Numbered from the stretch's first letter, positions 1 through 7,494 are shown. The stretch: 35,404 bases of DNA from Cytophagia bacterium (GCA_004293645.1 REAB01000077.1:1-35404); one strand, 5' to 3'. Numbers and translations are program-made. The notes: generated by a model not told the origin, from the letters alone.

Positions 1-223
1 TGTAAAATGCTGATAATGAGTATTTTGAATTGCTGTGGACAGTCGACTATTGACTGTGGACTACTTATTATTAAAAAAAACGGATGTCGCTCTATTTTCA
101 GCGTTACGTTTTTCTAATTGATGGCAAACAATGACGAGGAAGCATCTTGAAAGGCGACAAAAGAGGCGATGCGGTGGCACAAATAGTGGCTCATAAAGAC
201 CGAATTACGCATGGCGAAACGTT

Positions 224-231
224 TATATTTG
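224..231 (+). promoter_or_regulatory. Probable -7 promoter element of the GH140-like gene
   Basis: TATATTTG matches the Bacteroidota -7 consensus TAnnTTTG exactly and lies 19 bases before the ATG at 251. No convincing TTG -33 element sits at the usual distance upstream, so this is a partial match. The rest of positions 1-250 shows no gene; bases 35-62 hold a short degenerate repeat built from GACTATTGACTGTGGAC-like pieces. Confidence 0.4.
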
Positions 232-250
232 AACCCCAAAACCACCTTAT

Positions 251-1669
251 ATGAAAAATACGATTCTTAAAACCGTTCTATTTTTTGGCTATTTACTAAC
301 AAATGGGGGCAGTTTATTGGCCCAAAAGCCTGCTGCCAAACAACCACAATGGCAAAAGCTATACATCGTACCCGACAAGCGTTTTGTTATGCGCGGCGAC
401 GGGAAACCGTTTTTTTGGCTGGGCGATACCGCTTGGGAATTGATACACCGCCTCAACCGTGAGGAAGCCGATTATTACCTCAAAAATCGCGCTGACAAGG
501 GTTTTACGGTTATTCAGACGGTTATTTTGGCCGAACTCGACGGCCTAACCCAACCCAATCCTTATGGTCATTTGCCGCTTGCCAACAACGACCCCACGCA
601 GCCCAACGAAGCGTACTTTCAGCACGTTGATTATGTAGTAAACAAAGCGGCATCGCTGGGTTTGGTGGTAGGTTTGTTGCCCACTTGGGGCGATAAATTC
701 AATAAGAAATGGGGCAAAGACCCCGAAATTTTTACGCCTGCCAACGCCCGAACTTATGGCGAATACGTGGGCAAACGCTACAAAGGTAAGCCCGTTATTT
801 GGATTTTGGGCGGCGACCGCAGCCCCGAAACCGACACCCAAGCGGCCATTGTGCAGGCCATGGCTGAGGGCGTAAAAATAGGGAACGGCGGTACGCAACT
901 GATGACTTACCACCCAACTGGTGGAGGAAACTCGGCGGCATTTTTTCACAAAGACAAATGGCTCAGTATCAACATGGTACAGTCGGGGCATGGGGCGCGA
1001 GATTCCAAAAATTACATTTATCAGCGGCAAAACTACGCGCTGTTTCCCGTTAAGCCCACCCTCGACGGCGAACCCCGCTACGAAGATTTACCCGTGGGTT
1101 TAAGCAATACCAACAACGATTATTTTACGGCTCACGACGTGCGCCAAGCCGCTTGGTGGGCGGTGTTGGCGGGGGCGTGCGGGCATACGTATGGCAACCA
1201 CAATATTTGGCAATTTTTTGAACCCAGCCGTGGAGGTGTCATGTATGCCCGCACCTACTGGCGGCGTGCCTTAGACTACCCAGGCGCGTTTGAAATGGGC
1301 TTTATGCGGCGGCTTTTTGAGGCGCACCCCTGGCAAAAATTAATACCCAATCAAGAAGTTATTTTGAACGAAAATCCCCAAGATGGCGGTTACCAAATGG
1401 CTGCCGTAGCCGACGATAGCACGTTTTTGGTAGCCTACACGCCCAAAGGTAAGTCCTTGAAAATAGACCTCAGCCGCTTGGCTTCCAAAACCAACCAACT
1501 GGTGGCGTATTGGTACAACCCGCGTGATGGTTTTTCGACTAAAATTGGGGAGTTTAAACCCGAAGGTAGCGTTGAGTTTAAACCCACCATAGTTAGCGCC
1601 ACCACCGACTGGACACTCGTCATTGACGATGCCAGCCAGTTGTGGGCAGGTTTTGGTCTGAAAAAATAA
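251..1669 (+). CDS. Secreted GH140-like glycoside hydrolase (DUF4038 + putative collagen-binding domain)
   Basis: A 472-residue exported protein with a Sec signal peptide ending near AQ (residues 1-25). Residues about 40-365 look like a DUF4038 TIM barrel: FFWLGDTAW (54-62), the strand VIWILGGD with Asp189 and LDGEPRYED with Glu274, which fit the acid/base and nucleophile positions of GH140 apiosidase-type enzymes. Residues about 370-472 fit the small C-terminal beta domain often called collagen-binding domain 2. In Bacteroidota such proteins act in the periplasm or at the surface on plant polysaccharides such as rhamnogalacturonan II side chains; the actual substrate is not readable here. 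It stands alone, with no SusCD pair beside it, and a perfect palindromic terminator follows. The family call is good; the substrate is open. Confidence 0.85.
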   Translation: MKNTILKTVLFFGYLLTNGGSLLAQKPAAKQPQWQKLYIVPDKRFVMRGDGKPFFWLGDTAWELIHRLNREEADYYLKNRADKGFTVIQTVILAELDGLTQPNPYGHLPLANNDPTQPNEAYFQHVDYVVNKAASLGLVVGLLPTWGDKFNKKWGKDPEIFTPANARTYGEYVGKRYKGKPVIWILGGDRSPETDTQAAIVQAMAEGVKIGNGGTQLMTYHPTGGGNSAAFFHKDKWLSINMVQSGHGARDSKNYIYQRQNYALFPVKPTLDGEPRYEDLPVGLSNTNNDYFTAHDVRQAAWWAVLAGACGHTYGNHNIWQFFEPSRGGVMYARTYWRRALDYPGAFEMGFMRRLFEAHPWQKLIPNQEVILNENPQDGGYQMAAVADDSTFLVAYTPKGKSLKIDLSRLASKTNQLVAYWYNPRDGFSTKIGEFKPEGSVEFKPTIVSATTDWTLVIDDASQLWAGFGLKK

Positions 1670-1681
1670 CAAAAATAATTT

Positions 1682-1738
1682 CCCCCAAATGCAATCGGGT
1701 CGGTATCAAATTGATACCGACCCGATTGCATTTGGGGG
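1682..1738. terminator. Bidirectional terminator, 28-bp perfect palindrome
   Basis: Bases 1682-1709 are the exact reverse complement of 1711-1738, with one base between them. The stem begins CCCCCAAATGCAATCGGG. It lies between the convergent GH140-like (+) and SCP2 (-) genes, with an A-rich stretch on one side and a T-rich stretch (TGTTTTAATA) on the other, so it can end transcription in both directions. Confidence 0.85.
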
Positions 1739-1755
1739 TGTTTTAATAAACGCAA

Positions 1756-2058
1756 TTAACTGTTGCCCATTGCTTGGCTAATTTTCATGGCTACGCCCAT
1801 GTCGCCTTTTATTTTAAACTTGCCCATCATGTAGCCCATCATGGGGTTGAGTTCGCCATTGAGCAAATCTTCGGCGTTTTTAAGCGATATTTCCATGGTA
1901 CAATCGGTGTCAATGTCCTCGTTTGTTACTATGTTCGGCACTTGTTTGGCGTTGATGGCAACGATGCCGTCTTCGGTGGCAAATTTGAAAGAAGCATCAA
2001 GGCCACTGTCAGTGCCAACAAGTGTCTGAATACGCTCGGTGAGAGATTGTAGGGTCAT
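1756..2058 (-). CDS. SCP2 sterol-binding-domain protein
   Basis: A 100-residue stand-alone SCP2-like protein. The motif order typical of the family is visible: DGIVAINAKQVPN in the sheet, then a segment with acidic and hydroxyl residues (DIDTDCTMEISLKNAEDLLNG split over 45-66), then NPMMGYMMGKFKIKGDMGVAMK near the C terminus. SCP2 domains form a hydrophobic lipid or fatty-acyl pocket. No signal peptide is seen, so it is probably cytoplasmic. It is transcribed divergently from the glucan phosphorylase homologue and ends at the shared palindromic terminator. The ligand cannot be told from sequence. Confidence 0.85.
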   Translation of the reverse strand: MTLQSLTERIQTLVGTDSGLDASFKFATEDGIVAINAKQVPNIVTNEDIDTDCTMEISLKNAEDLLNGELNPMMGYMMGKFKIKGDMGVAMKISQAMGNS

Positions 2059-2151
2059 TTTTGTTTGATTTTAGTTTGAAATGAGGCAGCAAAATTGCGT
2101 ATTTTTTTTAATCAAAACCAACCTCCGTCCATGCTTTTATCGGTTCTATTC

Positions 2152-2181
2152 TTTTGCTGCGGGGTTTTTAGCTATTTTTGC
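2152..2181 (+). promoter_or_regulatory. Promoter of the glucan phosphorylase homologue
   Basis: TTTTG (2152-2156) and TATTTTTGC (2173-2181) are separated by 16 bases and match the Bacteroidota -33/-7 pattern. The -7 element covers a possible upstream ATG at 2178, so transcription would begin after it. This is the main reason for choosing the ATG at 2211 as the start. Confidence 0.6.
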
Positions 2182-2210
2182 AGCTCACAAACCTATGTTT
2201 TATAAGAGTT

Positions 2211-3854
2211 ATGAGCAAAAAATTACCCGTGGCTTTTGCCCACTCATACCCTATTGCGTCGGCCTTCAAAAAATCGGCCGCTTATTTTTCGATGGAATTT
2301 GGCATTGACCAAGCCCTCAAAACCTACTCTGGTGGCTTGGGGTTTTTGGCTGGCTCGCACGTGCGCGCTGCCCACGACTTGCACCAAAACCTCATTGGTA
2401 TTGGAATGCTGTGGAAATACGGCTACTACGACCAAGTGCGCAACACCGACAACAGCATGGCCGTGCAGTTTAGAGAAAAAATGTACAGCTTTTTGCAAGA
2501 TACCAACATTCGCTTTCAGATTATAATCAACAATAAACCCGTTTGGGTAGCTGCTTATTTTTTGGACGGCAAAACGTTTGGCACCGTCCCGATGTTTTTT
2601 TTGACCACCGACACCGAAGACAACGATACCTGGGCCCGGGCCATATCCTATCATCTCTACGATGCCGATGCCGCCGTTAAAGTAATGCAGTGCATGGTAC
2701 TGGGCATTGGCGGAGCCAAGCTTCTCGACCAAATGAAGTACGAACCCGATGTGTATCATTTTAACGAAGCCCACGCGCTTTCGGGGGCGTTTTATTTGTA
2801 CAAAAAATGGGGCAGCGTAGAAAAATTGCGCCAAAAACTGGTCTTTACTACCCACACTCCCGAAGAAGCTGGCAACGAAAAACACGACATTGATTTTTTG
2901 AATGGCCTTGATTTTTTTGCGGGTGTGCCACTCCCAACCATTCGCCAAATAACGGGCACCGCCGACAATACCTTCAACCACTCGCTGGCGGCCTTGCGTT
3001 TGAGCCGCAAAGCCAACGCCGTTTCTAAACTCCACGGCGAGGTGTCGCGCAAGATGTGGGATGGCTACGCTGATATTTGCGAAATTACGCACGTTACCAA
3101 CGCCCAAAATAAACGCTACTGGACTGATACCGAACTGGAAAAAAGCCGCATCAAAGGCGATTTAAAAGCCCTGGATAAACGCAAAAAAGAGCTCAAAAAA
3201 ACGCTCTTCGACACCGTAGCCGACCAAGCGGGCAAGCTATTCGACCCCAACGTATTTACCATTGTGTGGGCCCGCCGCTTTGCCGCCTACAAACGCCCCG
3301 AACTGCTCACCCGCGACCGCGAACGGTTTGAGCGACTCATGAAAAACACCAAATACCCCGTACAATTTATTTGGGCGGGTAAGCCTTATCCCAAAGACAG
3401 CGGGGCTGTTTATACCTTCAATCAGTTGTATTATTTGAGCCATTTATACCCCAATATGGCTGTTTTGACGGGCCACGAACTCGCGCTTTCTAAGCTCATC
3501 AAAGACGGCTCCGATGCTTGGCTCAACAACCCCGTAGTAACCCGCGAAGCCTCAGGCACCAGCGGCATGACCGCCGCCATGAACGGCTCGGTGAACGTTT
3601 CGACCTACGACGGCTGGGTGTGTGAGTTTGCCAAACACGGCCACAACGCCTTTATTGTTCCCGTGGCATCGGAGCAAAACCGCGATGCAGAAGACATTAA
3701 CAACCTCTTTGATGTATTAGAAAACGAGATTTTGCCGTTGTATTATGACAACCCCGCTGGCTGGCAAGCATTAACACTCCGCAGCATGAACGAAGTAGGG
3801 GAGTTTTTTGATGCCGATAGAATGGCAACCGATTATTACGAAAAAGTATATTGA
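2211..3854 (+). CDS. Short alpha-glucan phosphorylase homologue (GT35)
   Basis: A 547-residue cytoplasmic protein of the short GT35 group. Recognisable segments: YSGGLGFLAGSH, DVYHFNEAHA, VFTTHTPEEAGNEKHD, VWARRFAAYKRPELL, FIWAGKPYPKDSGA and the C-terminal EASGTSGMTAAMNG. Such enzymes release glucose-1-phosphate from glycogen or maltodextrin using pyridoxal phosphate. It lacks the N-terminal DUF3417 region of longer relatives. The residue after EASGTSGM is Thr454, where characterised phosphorylases have the lysine that holds PLP (EASGTxxMK), so activity is uncertain. The start at 2211 (MSKKLPVAF) is preferred because 2178 lies inside the promoter. No other glycogen gene is adjacent. Confidence 0.82.
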   Translation: MSKKLPVAFAHSYPIASAFKKSAAYFSMEFGIDQALKTYSGGLGFLAGSHVRAAHDLHQNLIGIGMLWKYGYYDQVRNTDNSMAVQFREKMYSFLQDTNIRFQIIINNKPVWVAAYFLDGKTFGTVPMFFLTTDTEDNDTWARAISYHLYDADAAVKVMQCMVLGIGGAKLLDQMKYEPDVYHFNEAHALSGAFYLYKKWGSVEKLRQKLVFTTHTPEEAGNEKHDIDFLNGLDFFAGVPLPTIRQITGTADNTFNHSLAALRLSRKANAVSKLHGEVSRKMWDGYADICEITHVTNAQNKRYWTDTELEKSRIKGDLKALDKRKKELKKTLFDTVADQAGKLFDPNVFTIVWARRFAAYKRPELLTRDRERFERLMKNTKYPVQFIWAGKPYPKDSGAVYTFNQLYYLSHLYPNMAVLTGHELALSKLIKDGSDAWLNNPVVTREASGTSGMTAAMNGSVNVSTYDGWVCEFAKHGHNAFIVPVASEQNRDAEDINNLFDVLENEILPLYYDNPAGWQALTLRSMNEVGEFFDADRMATDYYEKVY

Positions 3855-3858
3855 GAAA

Positions 3859-3955
3859 AGTAGTTGGGCAGAAATAGGCGGTTCGCCGCTGCGACGCGGG
3901 GCCGCCCGTGCGGTTGGCCGCCGCCATTATATTATTTTTGATTTGTAATAAAGGG
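3859..3955. repeat. Dispersed intergenic element, copy R1 (one 32-bp unit)
   Basis: Just after the phosphorylase gene. The outer parts, AGTAGTTGGGCAGAAATAGG with GCGGTT after it, and ATTATTTTTGATTTGTAATA with AAGGGTA after it, are repeated at 27969-28035. Between them R1 carries a 32-bp GC-rich insert (3884-3915, beginning CGCCGCTGCGACGCGGGG) that the other copy lacks. The insert can fold into short GC hairpins, as REP-type elements do. Confidence 0.7.
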
Positions 3956-3962
3956 TATGCGG

Positions 3963-4002
3963 ACAATTACAAACAATTACTATAATTACAAACAATTACA
4001 AG
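3963..4002. repeat. Short direct repeat (CAATTACAAACAATTAC twice)
   Basis: The 451-base gap 3855-4305 holds no gene. Besides elements R1 and R2 and the inverted repeat at 4121-4185, it contains two near-copies of ACAATTACAAACAATTAC in direct order around 3963-4002. Similar low-complexity intergenic tracts recur elsewhere in the window. Confidence 0.6.
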
Positions 4003-4062
4003 TAAGTACTAAGGCACGCATAGCTTTAGGTTATTTTGGATAAGTAGTTGCGTAAAATGAGG

Positions 4063-4112
4063 CGCGGGGCCGCCCGTGCGGTTCGCCGCTGCGTTGCGGG
4101 GCCGCCCGTGCG
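4063..4112. repeat. Dispersed intergenic element, copy R2 (core twice)
   Basis: The core GCGGGGCCGCCCGTGCG occurs twice in direct order, about 33 bases apart, joined by GTTCGCCGCTGCGTT. The unit between them matches the R1 unit with about two differences. It is shorter at the ends than R1, lacking the TTTTTGATTTGTAATA flank. Confidence 0.65.
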
Positions 4113-4120
4113 ATATGATT

Positions 4121-4185
4121 ATTGGTGGCACGACTGATTTAATATGCTGAATAAAAGTGTCTTAAGTAATAGTCGTGCCACCAAT
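4121..4185. repeat. 65-bp MITE-like or hairpin element with 15-bp perfect inverted ends
   Basis: ATTGGTGGCACGACT (4121-4135) and AGTCGTGCCACCAAT (4171-4185) are exact reverse complements, 35 bases apart. The size and perfect ends suit a small non-autonomous transposon remnant or a transcript hairpin. No clear target duplication is seen at the edges and no transposase is in the window, so its nature is open. Confidence 0.55.
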
Positions 4186-4305
4186 CAAATATGCGCAACT
4201 ACGTACGAAACATTTATTTTTTGTTTTGTACCCAAAATGTATTCAAATGGCACGGTTTGTGAAAAGAAATGTGGGGGCGTGAAGGATTGATAAAACCCAA
4301 AAAAT

Positions 4306-6549
4306 ATGAAGTGGAAAGCTACGAAATCTATTTTATTAAGCATCATTACTTGCTCTTTGGCCGTTACGCCTGGACTAACAAAAAAAATAGATTCGCTCGA
4401 CGTTGTACCCATTTACACTTCAAATAATCCCAGTTTTCCGACTTTTTCCAAAACCACACCATCATTTGTAATACCCGCCGCGTTAGCCCCCAAAGTTGTA
4501 CCAAAACCACTTGACAAACGTTTCAAAAACTTGCACAACGGCGCAGTTCGGCAGGGCTATCGCCACAATTATTATTCGGCACTTACGGTTTTTGCCAAAG
4601 TGCGGGCCGAAGCTCCTCTCAACGACACGCTGCTCTATAATTTATCGCTCGTAACGGGGCAGTTGAAACAATACAACGAAGCCCTCCAACTCATGTCCCA
4701 AACGGGCGTGGGCAAACGATATTTGCACAACAAAGGCGTGTGGCAAGCCCAACTCGGCCAACTCGAACAAAGCATAACTACTTGGGCACAAGCCCCTCGC
4801 ACCGATACGTTGCTCTTCAATTTGGCATTGGCTACCTATCGGCTTGGTCATTTAGACAAAGCCTTAGACTGGTCGAAGCGCATTGGATTTGCCAGAAATC
4901 CTGTTTTTCATGAACTATACGGCAACGTGTTGTTTCGGCAAAAAAAATACAAAGAAGCCGAACGATTTTACGAAAAAAGTGAACGCTTAGACGAAACACC
5001 GCGCCTGTTGGTGCAACGCGGCAACGCGCATTTGGCCCAGCACGAATACCGCCAAGCCGAAGCACTTTTTGGAGAATATTTGGAAAACAAACACGCTCCC
5101 TATCGTTTTTGGGCGCGGCTGGGGCTGGGCCACGCGCTCTATCGCCAACAAAATTACGAACAAGCCGTACCCGAATACAACGCCGCCTGCCAACTCAACC
5201 CAAACGCCGCCGACGCTTGGCTGGGGCTGGGCCACGCCTACGTGGGTACGGGCGGCAACCGCCAAGCCCAAAAAGCCTACGAACGCGCCCTGGCCATAGA
5301 CAGCACCCGCAAAGATGCCTGGCTTGGGCTGGCTATGGTGCAGTACCGACTCAAAAACTACCAAGAAGCCCTTTGCTGTTTTGACCAAGCCGAGGGTTTG
5401 CTCAACAATAAAAACCGCAACCACGCCGATTTGTACGCCGCCAGGGCTTTTTGCAAAATGTACACCAATCAGCACAAATTGGCCAAATCTGACATTGACT
5501 CGGCGGTGCGATTGCGCAAAGCCTTGCTGCCTTATTTGGCCATGAGCGAATATTGCCAACGCGAAGGCTACTTTTTGACCTCCCTCAAATGGCTCGAACG
5601 CGCCATGAGTATTAGCCCCGATGCCAGTGCCCGAATGTTGGTCAATCGCGGTAATTTATACCTCAAAAACCGCCTCTACGAAGATGCCCTCGACGATTTT
5701 ACCGATGCCCACCACCTCGACCCCACCAACGCCAATGCTTGCAACGGGCTGGGCGTGTCGTGGCTCAATTTGAACGAAATAGACCGCGCCAAAGCCCTGT
5801 ACGACAGCTTGTTGCGCAAAAAAAACTCTGCTGTTTTATCCAACAATCGGGGTATTGTGCAATCTTACTTGGCCTTGCGCGAGCAGCAGCACCGCAACCC
5901 CGCCAAAGCACAAGAATTTTACGAGCTTTCGCTGCGCGATTTTGAAAAAGGGTTGGGCCTTGATTCAGCCAAGCAAGCCTACCACGTAAATATGGGCAAC
6001 GTTTATAAAAACCAAAATGCCGAAGCCCCCGCCATCGAAAAATACCAGAAATACCTCAGCAAAAATGCCATCAACAACATGGCCATACTGTTTGCCAAAG
6101 GCTCGCGCAAGGACGCAGCACGGCACTACGCCGACATTGCCGTGAGCTTAGACACCGCCAACAGTATTTTTCTGTACAACCGCGCCAAGTTGTTTCACGA
6201 CCATTTTAAGGCCGAGTTTCGCGCCCGAAAAGACCTGCAACGGGCTTTTAAGCTCGCTCCTACGCAAGACGTTGCCCTCAAATACAGCCCCGATGGTTAC
6301 GTTACTATTTTTATGTACGACTACAATTTTGAGAGCTACCATTTTCCTGGCGACCCGCTTTTTGACGTTCGGTCGCAGCCCATTGACGACTTTGCTTTTT
6401 TGCCTTCGTTAGATTTTATTCCAATGCGTGGTGAGGGCGTAGTGATGGCCAAAATCGAAAGCCAACACGTTGTAACGCGCAAACAACGGCGTTTTCGCAC
6501 GGCCTCGCTTTGGCAACGCGGCACTACCAAATGCCCCAAGTTGGAATAG
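4306..6549 (+). CDS. Large TPR-repeat protein, probably exported
   Basis: A 747-residue protein with an N-terminal hydrophobic stretch (ILLSIITCSLAVTPG, residues 9-23) that may be a signal peptide, then at least ten 34-residue TPR units from about residue 75 to 640. Clear examples are AWLGLGHAYVGTGGNRQAQKAYERALAID and ARMLVNRGNLYLKNRLYEDALDDFTDAHHLDP, each shown here only by its start: AWLGLGHAY near 305 and MLVNRGNLY near 445. Two units share nearly identical DNA (GGCTGGGGCTGGGCCACGC near 5118 and 5220), a sign of internal duplication. The last 100 residues have no TPR pattern and end in a basic tail. It probably acts as a protein-binding scaffold; no specific function is assigned. It is monocistronic. 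Confidence 0.8.
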   Translation: MKWKATKSILLSIITCSLAVTPGLTKKIDSLDVVPIYTSNNPSFPTFSKTTPSFVIPAALAPKVVPKPLDKRFKNLHNGAVRQGYRHNYYSALTVFAKVRAEAPLNDTLLYNLSLVTGQLKQYNEALQLMSQTGVGKRYLHNKGVWQAQLGQLEQSITTWAQAPRTDTLLFNLALATYRLGHLDKALDWSKRIGFARNPVFHELYGNVLFRQKKYKEAERFYEKSERLDETPRLLVQRGNAHLAQHEYRQAEALFGEYLENKHAPYRFWARLGLGHALYRQQNYEQAVPEYNAACQLNPNAADAWLGLGHAYVGTGGNRQAQKAYERALAIDSTRKDAWLGLAMVQYRLKNYQEALCCFDQAEGLLNNKNRNHADLYAARAFCKMYTNQHKLAKSDIDSAVRLRKALLPYLAMSEYCQREGYFLTSLKWLERAMSISPDASARMLVNRGNLYLKNRLYEDALDDFTDAHHLDPTNANACNGLGVSWLNLNEIDRAKALYDSLLRKKNSAVLSNNRGIVQSYLALREQQHRNPAKAQEFYELSLRDFEKGLGLDSAKQAYHVNMGNVYKNQNAEAPAIEKYQKYLSKNAINNMAILFAKGSRKDAARHYADIAVSLDTANSIFLYNRAKLFHDHFKAEFRARKDLQRAFKLAPTQDVALKYSPDGYVTIFMYDYNFESYHFPGDPLFDVRSQPIDDFAFLPSLDFIPMRGEGVVMAKIESQHVVTRKQRRFRTASLWQRGTTKCPKLE

Positions 6550-6553
6550 ATAA

Positions 6554-6584
6554 TTGGTGTTTTTTAGGGTAGATTGTGATTTTG
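6554..6584 (+). promoter_or_regulatory. Probable promoter of the toxin-antitoxin module
   Basis: TTG (6554-6556), 20 bases, then TGATTTTG (6577-6584), one mismatch from TAnnTTTG. The -7 element lies inside the inverted repeats at 6576-6613, the position expected of an autorepression operator. The ATG follows at 6629 with AGGAA (6616-6620) eight bases before it, a possible ribosome binding site. Confidence 0.45.
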
Positions 6585-6613
6585 AATAAAAAAATCACGA
6601 ATTTTATTCAAAA
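6576..6613. promoter_or_regulatory. Two interlocked inverted repeats ahead of the antitoxin gene
   Basis: GTGATTTT (6576-6583) pairs with AAAATCAC (6591-6598). Overlapping it, TTTTGAATAAAA (6580-6591) pairs exactly with TTTTATTCAAAA (6602-6613). The two pairings share bases and cannot both form in one strand. They overlap the predicted -7 element and the likely transcript start, so they could be a DNA operator or alternative hairpins in the 5' leader RNA. Confidence 0.65.
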
Positions 6614-6628
6614 ATAGGAATCAAAATT

Positions 6629-7048
6629 ATGGATACAGGTACTGTGAAATTTTTTAATGAATCAAAAGGATTTGGTTTCATAAAGGTAAACGGCACTGCT
6701 CAAGACGTGTTTGTTAATGTTCATTTCTCTGACTTGCAGGAACATATCCAGCAAAACGACGAAGTTTCATTTGATATTCAAGAAGGTAAAAGAGGGTTAA
6801 ATGCTGTTAATGTAAAATTAGGAACATCATTCTCTGAAAAAAAATCACTTAAATCTAATGATGAATTAACGGCATTTTATAAACACGGTATTCGTGTCTT
6901 TGAAGACTCGTTAAAATTTGAAAGATGGTTGAATAAGCCTAATGGTGCCTTAGACGGGCAACTGCCTGCTGACTTGATACAAACAGCGGAAGGAATAAAA
7001 CAAGTTGATAAAATATTAGGCAGAATTGAGCACGGCATTTTTTCTTGA
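6629..7048 (+). CDS. Antitoxin: cold-shock domain fused to a MbcA/ParS/Xre toxin-binding domain (DUF2384)
   Basis: A 139-residue protein in two parts. Residues 1-65 are a cold-shock fold: GTVKFFNESKGFGFI with RNP1 KGFGFI (13-18) and RNP2-like VFVNV (27-31), then GLNAVNVK. Residues about 78-139 match the DUF2384 domain of ParS/MbcA/Xre antitoxins: FYKHGIRVFEDSLKFERWLN, the PNGALDG.LP.DL turn and the closing G..QVD.ILGRIEHGIFS. The next gene, overlapping by one base (TGATG), is a RES toxin, the usual partner of DUF2384. Known antitoxins of this type carry an N-terminal HTH; here a nucleic-acid-binding cold-shock domain occupies that place. Codon use is AT-rich compared with the flanking TPR gene, which suggests transfer. 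Domain calls are firm; the antitoxin role is inferred from context. Confidence 0.88.
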   Translation: MDTGTVKFFNESKGFGFIKVNGTAQDVFVNVHFSDLQEHIQQNDEVSFDIQEGKRGLNAVNVKLGTSFSEKKSLKSNDELTAFYKHGIRVFEDSLKFERWLNKPNGALDGQLPADLIQTAEGIKQVDKILGRIEHGIFS

Positions 7049-7494
7049 TGAAAATTTATAGACTTACTAAATTAAAATACGCCTCAGATTTGTCAGGAGA
7101 AGGTGCAAAAATCAATGGTGGAAGGTGGAATAATGAGGGAGTGGCGTGTGTTTACGCTGGTTCGACAAGGGCTATTTGTGTTTTAGAGTTTTCTGTTCAC
7201 GTTGGCAAAGAAGATATTCCAAAAAATTTATCTATTGTTGAAATCGAAGTGCCCCAAAATAGTATTCTAAAACTCACACTATCAAAATTACCTCCAAACT
7301 GGACTGAAGAGAGCGTATCTCAAGAAATAGGTTCGATGAAATTGTCTGAGAACAAATATTTACTCATTCAAGTCCCTTCGTTCATCATTCCGAGTGAATA
7401 TAATTTTCTTATCAACCCAAACCATGCCAATTTTCAAAAAGTCATCATCAAAAGCATAGTTGATTTTGAACTTGATAAACGAATAAAGATGTAA
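7048..7494 (+). CDS. RES-domain toxin (NAD+-consuming family)
   Basis: A 148-residue RES-domain protein. Starting at the ATG at 7048 (a TTG at 7045 is less likely), it shows GGRWNNEG with Arg26, CVYAGS with Tyr36, the helix AICVLEF with Glu47, and the C-terminal VPSFIIPSEYNFLINPNH block with Ser111. These are the conserved landmarks of RES toxins, which in characterised Xre-RES systems degrade NAD+ or modify a host protein with ADP-ribose and halt growth. The gene overlaps the antitoxin stop codon by one base, so the two are translationally coupled with the antitoxin first, as in known xre-res operons. AT-rich like its partner. No truncation or lost key residue is seen, so it appears functional. 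Confidence 0.88.
   Translation: MKIYRLTKLKYASDLSGEGAKINGGRWNNEGVACVYAGSTRAICVLEFSVHVGKEDIPKNLSIVEIEVPQNSILKLTLSKLPPNWTEESVSQEIGSMKLSENKYLLIQVPSFIIPSEYNFLINPNHANFQKVIIKSIVDFELDKRIKM

Noticed and set aside
2178..2180. ATG at 2178 as start of the phosphorylase homologue
   Set aside because: It lies inside the predicted -7 promoter element and adds residues not typical of the family.
2244..3107. 287-codon open frame on the minus strand
   Set aside because: Antisense shadow of the glucan phosphorylase homologue; no motif or start signal.
3884..4112. GC-rich repeated units as a CRISPR array
   Set aside because: Only up to two units in a row with no spacers between them, no cas genes, and the same element occurs elsewhere in intergenic DNA.
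4185..4412. 75-codon open frame on the minus strand at the start of the TPR gene
   Set aside because: It overlaps the TPR start codon and the MITE-like element and has no family signature.
7045..7047. TTG as start of the RES toxin
   Set aside because: The ATG at 7048 follows immediately and gives the usual one-base TGATG overlap with the antitoxin stop.
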